Source of the DNA: Actinomadura citrea
GTDB lineage: Bacteria > Actinomycetota > Actinomycetes > Streptosporangiales > Streptosporangiaceae
Assembly: GCF_013409045.1 (NCBI RefSeq)
Contig: NZ_JACCBT010000001.1
Coordinates: forward strand, 6,076,001-6,140,000
DNA: 64,000 nucleotides
Reading direction: 5' to 3'
This document shows, piece by piece, positions 59,859 to 64,000 of the stretch (position 1 is its first letter; each line of letters opens with the position of its first letter). The position numbers and the translations under genes were made by a program. The notes beneath the pieces are model-generated. The model made no database searches. It worked only from the letters and a program-made list of their open reading frames with translations, and was not told the origin of the DNA.

Positions 59859-60806
59859 ATGGGTCACGACCTGGGCTACGCCGCCCTCGCCCTGCTCGCC
59901 ACCACCGTCTACTACATCGCCTTCCTCGTCTTCCGCGTCTCCGCGCGCCGGATGGAGCCGCTGCGGGGCAGCCGCCCGTTCCGCGTCGCCCGGCTCATGC
60001 TGACCGACCCGGTCTGGCTGGGCGGCGGCCTGCTGCTGTTCCTCGGCCTCGGCTACGAGGTCGTCGCGTTCTCCGCACTGCCGCTCGCCGTCGCGCAGCC
60101 CGTCTTCGCCCTCGGCCTGGTGCTCCTCGTCGCCTTCGCGGTGAGGTTCCTCGGCGAGCGGCTGAGCCTGCGCGAGTGGGCGAGCGTCGCGCTGTTCGTC
60201 CTCGCCACCGGGCTGATCGGGCTGTCGGCCACGAGCGAGGGCGAGCTGCGCGCCGACGCCACCCTCACCGGGACCCTCGCCCGGCCCTGGACGATGCTCG
60301 CCGTGTGCGCCCCGGCGGTGGTCGTCGCGGCCCTGGTGTGGCTGGTCGGCGACCGCCGCGCGGGCGGGCGGCACGCCCGCAGGCTCGCCGGGGTCGCCTA
60401 CGGCATCGGCGCCGGGGCCTGCGCCGGGCTGGCCGAGGCCGGCATCCGCGGCATCTCGATCCTCTACCAGGACACCGGCAGCGCGCGGGCGGTCCTGGAG
60501 TCCCCCTACCCGTACCTGACGATCGGCCTCGCCGCTATCGCGCTCGGGCAGCTGCAGGTCGCGCTGCAGCGCTGCCGGATCGCGGTCGTCGCGGTCGTGC
60601 TCACCGTCATCGGCCGGACGTACCTGGTCCTCAGCAGCACCGTCCTGTTCGGCGAGCAGTGGCCGCGGGACACCGCGCCGTTCGCGCTCCGGGCGGGCGG
60701 CTTCGCGCTCGCGCTGGCCGCGCTGGCGCTCTTCCCCCGCTACGAGGAGCCGGCCGTCCGGGCGCACCGGGCCGCCGCCGGGAAACGGGTGCGCGCCGCC
60801 CCTTGA
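59859..60806 (+). CDS. DMT-superfamily membrane transporter
   Basis: A 315-residue integral membrane protein with about nine hydrophobic segments (LALLATTVYYIAFLVF, LGGGLLLFLGLGYEVVAFSALPLAVAQPVFALGLVLLVAFAV, and so on), in the EamA/NIPA-like pattern of the drug/metabolite superfamily. GAAGGG precedes the ATG; an in-frame start 99 nt upstream would add a basic non-membrane stretch and is less likely. Substrate unknown. Confidence 0.82.
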   Translation: MGHDLGYAALALLATTVYYIAFLVFRVSARRMEPLRGSRPFRVARLMLTDPVWLGGGLLLFLGLGYEVVAFSALPLAVAQPVFALGLVLLVAFAVRFLGERLSLREWASVALFVLATGLIGLSATSEGELRADATLTGTLARPWTMLAVCAPAVVVAALVWLVGDRRAGGRHARRLAGVAYGIGAGACAGLAEAGIRGISILYQDTGSARAVLESPYPYLTIGLAAIALGQLQVALQRCRIAVVAVVLTVIGRTYLVLSSTVLFGEQWPRDTAPFALRAGGFALALAALALFPRYEEPAVRAHRAAAGKRVRAAP

Positions 60807-60823
60807 TCGCTTACAGTGCGGCC

Positions 60824-61579
60824 ATGGCCCTGCCGTCCCGCCGGTCCCTCGGTCTCGCGCTGCTCGGAGCCTCCCTGGGGCTCGCGCCGCTCGCCGCCCC
60901 CGCCGACGCCGTCGTGGGCGGCGCCCCGGCGCCCGCCGCGCGGTACCCGTGGCTGGCCGCCGTGGGCTCGCCGATCTTCTTCGTCCGCCCGTCCGGGCAG
61001 TTCTGCGGCGGGGTGCTGGTGAAACCCGACCGGCTGCTCACCGCGGGCCACTGCGTGTCGATGTTACGCTCGGTGCCCGGCGTCCTGACCGCCACCTTCG
61101 GCCGGGACGACCTGACCGGCCGCGGCGGGGAGACGGTCACGGTGAAGTCCGTACGCGTGCACCCGAAGTACCGCGAGACGTCCTTCAAGGGCGAGACCGT
61201 CAGCCACCACGACCTCGCCGTCCTGACGCTCGCGCGCCGCGTGAACCGCCCGACCGCCCCCCTCGGCACCCCCGGCTCCGCCCGCACGGGCGAGATCGCC
61301 GGATGGGGCTTCACCTCCGAGAACGACCTGTTCAACACCCGTCTGCGGGCGGCCGGCGTGCCGCTCCCCGGCGACGCGGCGTGCCGGCGCGCCTACGGCG
61401 ACTCCTTCGACCCGTCCGACATGCTGTGCGCCGGGTCGGCCAAGGCCGACTCGTGCCAGTTCGACAGCGGCGGCCCGCTGGTCGCGGGCGGACGCGTGGC
61501 CGCGCTCGTCTCCTGGGGCTACGGCTGCGGCAAGCCCGGCTACCCCGGCGTCTACGCCAAGCTCACCTCCCTGCCCTGA
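60824..61579 (+). CDS. Secreted trypsin-like serine protease, atypical oxyanion hole
   Basis: 251 residues. The signal peptide ends APADA and the mature protein starts directly with VVGG, so there is no propeptide. Triad: His76 (TAGHC), Asp130 (SHHDLAVLTL), Ser215 (CQFDSGGP). Asp209 at the S1 base predicts Arg/Lys preference. The Gly before Asp-Ser (position 193 in chymotrypsin numbering) is Phe213, unusual for this fold. TACAGT (60812-60817) places the transcript start at the ATG, so it is probably leaderless. Confidence 0.9.
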   Translation: MALPSRRSLGLALLGASLGLAPLAAPADAVVGGAPAPAARYPWLAAVGSPIFFVRPSGQFCGGVLVKPDRLLTAGHCVSMLRSVPGVLTATFGRDDLTGRGGETVTVKSVRVHPKYRETSFKGETVSHHDLAVLTLARRVNRPTAPLGTPGSARTGEIAGWGFTSENDLFNTRLRAAGVPLPGDAACRRAYGDSFDPSDMLCAGSAKADSCQFDSGGPLVAGGRVAALVSWGYGCGKPGYPGVYAKLTSLP

Positions 61580-61598
61580 CCCGGCGCCACACGGCCTC

Positions 61599-61608
61599 GG
61601 AACGTTCC
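61599..61608. promoter_or_regulatory. GGAACGTTCC palindrome before the GroES-like gene
   Basis: A perfect 10-mer. It precedes TAAACT (61625-61630), a -10 placed for a leaderless transcript at the GTG. It could be an operator. Confidence 0.35.
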
Positions 61609-61636
61609 GACCCGCGCGGACGGATAAACTCGCCGC

Positions 61637-61957
61637 GTGTCCGCGCCGAAGTTCGAAGTCCAGATGCTGCACGACCGCGTCATGATCAAGTCCGAGAAGG
61701 ACAGCGGTGAGCGCCGCAGCACCGGCGGCATCGTCATCCCCGCCACCGTCGAGCAACAGAACCGCCTGGTGTGGGGAGAGGTCTGCGGGGTCGGCCACCA
61801 CGTGCGGATCGTCAAGCCGGGCGACCGCGTGCTGTTCCACCCGGGCGACCAGTACGAGGTCGAGATCCAGGGCGAGAACTACCTGGTCATGCGAGAGCGC
61901 GACCTCCACGCGATCGCCAGCGAACGCCCAGAACACGGCACCGGGCTGTATCTCTAG
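61637..61957 (+). CDS. GroES-like (Cpn10) protein
   Basis: 106 residues with the Cpn10 pattern: LHDRVMIKSEKDSGERRSTGGIVIPATVEQ, GEVCGVGHHV, VKPGDRVLFHPGDQYEVEIQGENYLVMRERDLHAI. The mobile loop is short and altered, and no groEL gene is nearby, so it may not be the housekeeping co-chaperonin. GTG start placed 7 nt after a TAAACT -10, without a ribosome site. The gene-free repeat region follows. Confidence 0.85.
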   Translation: MSAPKFEVQMLHDRVMIKSEKDSGERRSTGGIVIPATVEQQNRLVWGEVCGVGHHVRIVKPGDRVLFHPGDQYEVEIQGENYLVMRERDLHAIASERPEHGTGLYL

Positions 61958-62004
61958 CTTTTTTCTCCTCCTTCGGGCCTGGCGGCCCTCCATCGTCGAT
62001 AAAA

Positions 62005-62101
62005 GCGGGCGATCGCTGGCATCGCTCCGGCTCGCCTTGCGGCTCGCTTCGCGATCAGATTCTCGCTTCGCTTGAATCTGCCTTCGGACGCGATCGCGGC
62101 C
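62005..62101 (+). repeat. Left arm of a large inverted repeat
   Basis: 97 nt, starting GCGGGCGATCGC, that recur in reverse orientation at 62644-62740 with only two mismatches that I count by eye. Similarity continues with more changes to about 62150 (partner to about 62594). Confidence 0.85.
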
Positions 62102-62520
62102 TTCAGGTTGTCGCATGGTTGCCGTATCGGCTGAGGTCGTCGCAATAGCGGGTGACGGTCAGCGGGCAGGCAATCAGATTCATGCTTCGCTCGAACCTGC
62201 CTTCGGACGCGATCACGAGCCTCAAACCGTCGCGTGGTTGCCCTGTCGGCCGAGGTTGCCGCGATAGTGAGTGACGGTCAGCGGGCAAGCGATCAGGTTC
62301 TCGCACCCTCGAACCCGCCTTCCGCGCCATCACGGCCCTCAACCTGTCGCACGGTTGCCGCGTCGGCTGAGGTTGTCGCAATAGCGGGTGACGGTCAGCG
62401 GGCAAGCGATCAGGTTCTCGCACGCTCGAATCTGCCTCTGGACGCGGTCACGAGCCTCAAGCCGTCGCGGGGTTGCTGAGCGGGCCGAGGTTGTGGCGCC
62501 TGCTGGCCGCGCCTCCGCGG
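62048..62520 (+). repeat. Tandem repeats of about 118 bp
   Basis: The anchor TCAxxxxGTCGC occurs at 62103, 62222, 62339 and 62457 (spacings 119, 117, 118). The anchor GTGACGGTCAGCGGGCA occurs at 62152, 62271 and 62388. Each unit contains a small stem-loop (for example AGATTC...GAATCT, GGTTC...GAACC) with compensating changes between units. Confidence 0.8.
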
Positions 62521-62643
62521 TCCTCGGATGAACGGGCACCAGCGCAATTCGAGCCAAAGAGTGAACCTGATCGTCGGCCTGCTAACGGCTGCCTACTACT
62601 GCGGCGACCTCAGCCGAGGGGGCAACCAGGCGACAACCTGGGG

Positions 62644-62740
62644 GGCCGCGATCGCGTCCGAAGGCAGATTCGAGCGAAGCAAGAATCTGATCGCGAAGCG
62701 AGCCGCAAGGCGAGCCGGAGCGATGCCAGCGATCGCCCGC
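62644..62740 (-). repeat. Right arm of the large inverted repeat
   Basis: Reverse-oriented copy of 62005-62101, ending exactly where the long hairpin begins. Confidence 0.85.
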
Positions 62741-62788
62741 AGTGTCTTTCTCTTTCGGGCCCCCAGGCCCGAAAGAGAAAGACACTGC
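62739..62788. terminator. Perfect 23-bp hairpin
   Basis: Stem 62739-62761 pairs without mismatch with 62766-62788, loop 4 nt. The stem contains a long pyrimidine/purine tract (TCTTTCTCTTTC / GAAAGAGAAAGA). There is no T-run directly after it. It could be a terminator, a protein-binding cruciform or the end of a mobile repeat. Confidence 0.75.
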
Positions 62789-62904
62789 AATAAACACTGT
62801 CCGGCGGGGTGGGGAGGACGCTTGTCCGGTCTAACGCCCATCGTGCGCGGTGGCGGCGGTCCGTAGCGTTCTCGGCGTTCCCCCAGAGAGCGCAGGTGAG
62901 AGCG

Positions 62905-64000
62905 ATGCGTATCGCGTTCCTTTCGGCCGGCACCCGTGGCGATGTGCAGCCGATGATCGCCATCGGCGACGCGTTGGTGCGGCGCGGGCACGAGGTCGTC
63001 GTGGCCGTCAACTCCGATCTGGCGCCCTGGGTGCGCAAGGCGGGGCTGGAGGCGGTGCCGACCGGTACCGACATCGGCCGGTTCCTCAGCTCGGAGGAGG
63101 GCCGCTCGATGCTCGCCCGCGGCCGGGCGATGACCGCCATCCGGCGGATCGCCGCCGACGAGCGCAAGGTCAACGCCACGATCACCGAGGCCTGCCGCGC
63201 CGCGGCCGAGGGCGCCGACCTCATCCTGACGACGCTGACGATGGGGCTGCGCGGCTTCTATCTGGAGGAGGCGCTCGGAATCCCCAGCCGGATCCTGTAC
63301 TCCTTCCCCATCCAGCCCACGGGGGACTTCACGAGCAGCATCATGCCCCGGGTGCGGGACTTCCGCGTGCCGTGGGCGAACCGGACGAGTTCGCGCGTGC
63401 TGAACCAGCTGTACTGGCTGCAGAACAGGGCGAACCTGGACGAGCTGTGCGACGCGATGGGCGTCCCGCGCGTGCGGCGCCTGCCCCGCCAGGAGGACTG
63501 GCCCGCACTGCACCTGTACAGCCGCCATGTGGTGCCCGTCCCGTCCGACCTGCCCGACCGGCATGAGCTGGTCGGCTGGCCTGTGCTGGGGCCCGCGCTC
63601 CGGGAGCGTCTCGGCGAGGGGGTCGTGGACGCCGAGCTGGATGCGTGGCTCGACGCGGGGCCGCCGCCGGTCTACTTCGGGTTCGGCAGCATCCCGGTTC
63701 TCTCTCCCGCGGAGACGCTGCGCAGTCTGGCCGAGGTGACGGCCCGGCTGGGGGTTCGCGGGCTCGTCGGCGTGGGGTGGAGCGACCTCGGGCGGTTCGC
63801 CGACGACCTGCCGGAGCACCTGTACGTCGCGCGGTCGGACTTCGACCACGACCGCGTGCTCCCGCGGTGCCGCGCCGCCGTCCACCACGGGGGCGCCGGG
63901 ACGACCGCGTCGGCGCTGCGGGCGGGCCTTCCGGCGGTGGTCGCCAGCGTCTACGCCGACCAGCCGTTCTGGGGCTGGCGCATCGAGCGGCTCGGCGCCG
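62905..64000 (+). CDS. Glycosyltransferase family 1 (UDP-sugar type), cut by window end
   Basis: At least 365 residues in frame to the edge. The N-terminal acceptor domain begins MRIAFLSAGTRGDVQPMIAIGDALVRRGHEV, typical of sterol/macrolide/flavonoid-type glycosyltransferases. The C-terminal nucleotide-sugar motif VHHGGAGTTASALRAGLPAV is present. AGGTGAG precedes the ATG. It transfers a sugar to a small lipophilic acceptor such as a sterol, polyketide or lipid. Perhaps 40-60 residues are missing. Confidence 0.92.
   Translation, partial: MRIAFLSAGTRGDVQPMIAIGDALVRRGHEVVVAVNSDLAPWVRKAGLEAVPTGTDIGRFLSSEEGRSMLARGRAMTAIRRIAADERKVNATITEACRAAAEGADLILTTLTMGLRGFYLEEALGIPSRILYSFPIQPTGDFTSSIMPRVRDFRVPWANRTSSRVLNQLYWLQNRANLDELCDAMGVPRVRRLPRQEDWPALHLYSRHVVPVPSDLPDRHELVGWPVLGPALRERLGEGVVDAELDAWLDAGPPPVYFGFGSIPVLSPAETLRSLAEVTARLGVRGLVGVGWSDLGRFADDLPEHLYVARSDFDHDRVLPRCRAAVHHGGAGTTASALRAGLPAVVASVYADQPFWGWRIERLGA

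Larger units (their letters stand above)
61958..62904. other. Gene-free repeat region
   Basis: About 950 nt without a credible gene; the open frames here are by-products of repeats. It contains ~118-bp tandem units, an inverted copy of the leading unit, a long perfect hairpin, and, near the end, the ribosome site of the glycosyltransferase gene. The left border has a T-run (61960-61966) just after the GroES-like stop that may help terminate transcription. Confidence 0.7.

Noticed and set aside
62048..62520. CRISPR-like array
   Set aside because: Units are about 118 bp, similar along their whole length, with no short identical repeats separated by unique spacers and no cas genes.
62103..62870. 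Several small open frames in the repeat region
   Set aside because: They are rich in Arg/Ser/Ala, repeat with the DNA units, occur on both strands and lack ribosome sites.
57487..64000. Secondary-metabolite cluster (monooxygenase, SDR, transporter, glycosyltransferase)
   Set aside because: No polyketide, peptide, terpene or RiPP core enzyme is present, and the genes are separated by an unrelated protease, a GroES-like gene and the repeat region.

Overview
This is a 64 kb chromosomal stretch from a high-GC actinobacterium. The base composition is strongly GC-rich, with G/C at nearly every third codon position. Promoters are of the TTGACA / TAGGAT type, many transcripts look leaderless, and genes are often coupled by GTGA, ATGA or TGATG overlaps. 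Gene content (membrane Ser/Thr kinases, DUF58/MoxR/transglutaminase, SWIM/DUF5691/DUF5682, DUF4132, CebR box) fits Streptosporangiales, perhaps Actinomadura-like; the genus is an inference. I see no rRNA, tRNA, CRISPR array, transposase, integrase or phage gene.

Layout. 0-8 kb: a catabolic locus with a zinc alcohol dehydrogenase (cut by the window edge), an amidase/D-2-hydroxyacid dehydrogenase pair, DUF3830, two Asp/Glu-racemase-superfamily enzymes, a GntR/FCD regulator and a class III aminotransferase. A shared palindrome, ATTGTCRACAAT, sits in overlapping divergent promoters and again before the aminotransferase. 8-15 kb: small membrane proteins, two TetR regulators with visible operators, an acyl-CoA dehydrogenase, a secreted lipase, an MFS exporter with a cupin, and an alpha-methylacyl-CoA racemase. 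15-30 kb: an envelope and signalling region with a membrane protein carrying a sigma-factor-like domain, a Ser/Thr kinase, and two paralogous membrane-anchored FN3 proteins. These bracket a threonine dehydratase and a MoxR-DUF58-transglutaminase operon in which the transglutaminase has lost its catalytic triad.

30-38 kb: a five-gene operon, SWIM zinc finger - DUF5691 - MoxR ATPase - DUF5682 - VWA, each junction overlapping by 4 nt. This is the strongest candidate for a poorly characterised multi-component system. 38-42 kb: a second Ser/Thr kinase diverging from a lipoprotein, then an ArsR zinc sensor coupled to a CDF exporter. 42-46 kb: secreted GH44 and GH5 cellulases with CBM2 domains behind a perfect CebR box, then a 46-residue ORF with its own terminator. 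46-51 kb: an amidohydrolase, a secreted esterase-fold protein lacking its nucleophile, a lipid-kinase-like protein, PadR, an aldo/keto reductase and a LuxR-type regulator. 51-57 kb: an operon of three DUF4132 (MolR-like) proteins plus a 130-residue partner. 57-62 kb: a Baeyer-Villiger-type monooxygenase, an SDR, a DMT transporter, a trypsin-like protease and a solo GroES-like protein, several apparently leaderless. 62-62.9 kb: a gene-free repeat region (about 118-bp tandem units, an inverted copy and a 23-bp perfect hairpin). The window ends inside a UDP-type glycosyltransferase.

How the parts may work together. The first 8 kb reads as one regulon for uptake-independent breakdown of an amide/amino/dicarboxylate-type substrate that I cannot name. 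The kinases, FN3 proteins and MoxR-DUF58-transglutaminase set look like envelope assembly or stress machinery. The SWIM-VWA operon and DUF4132 operon lie 14 kb apart and both are of unknown function. All functional calls come from reading motifs by eye; no database search was run.
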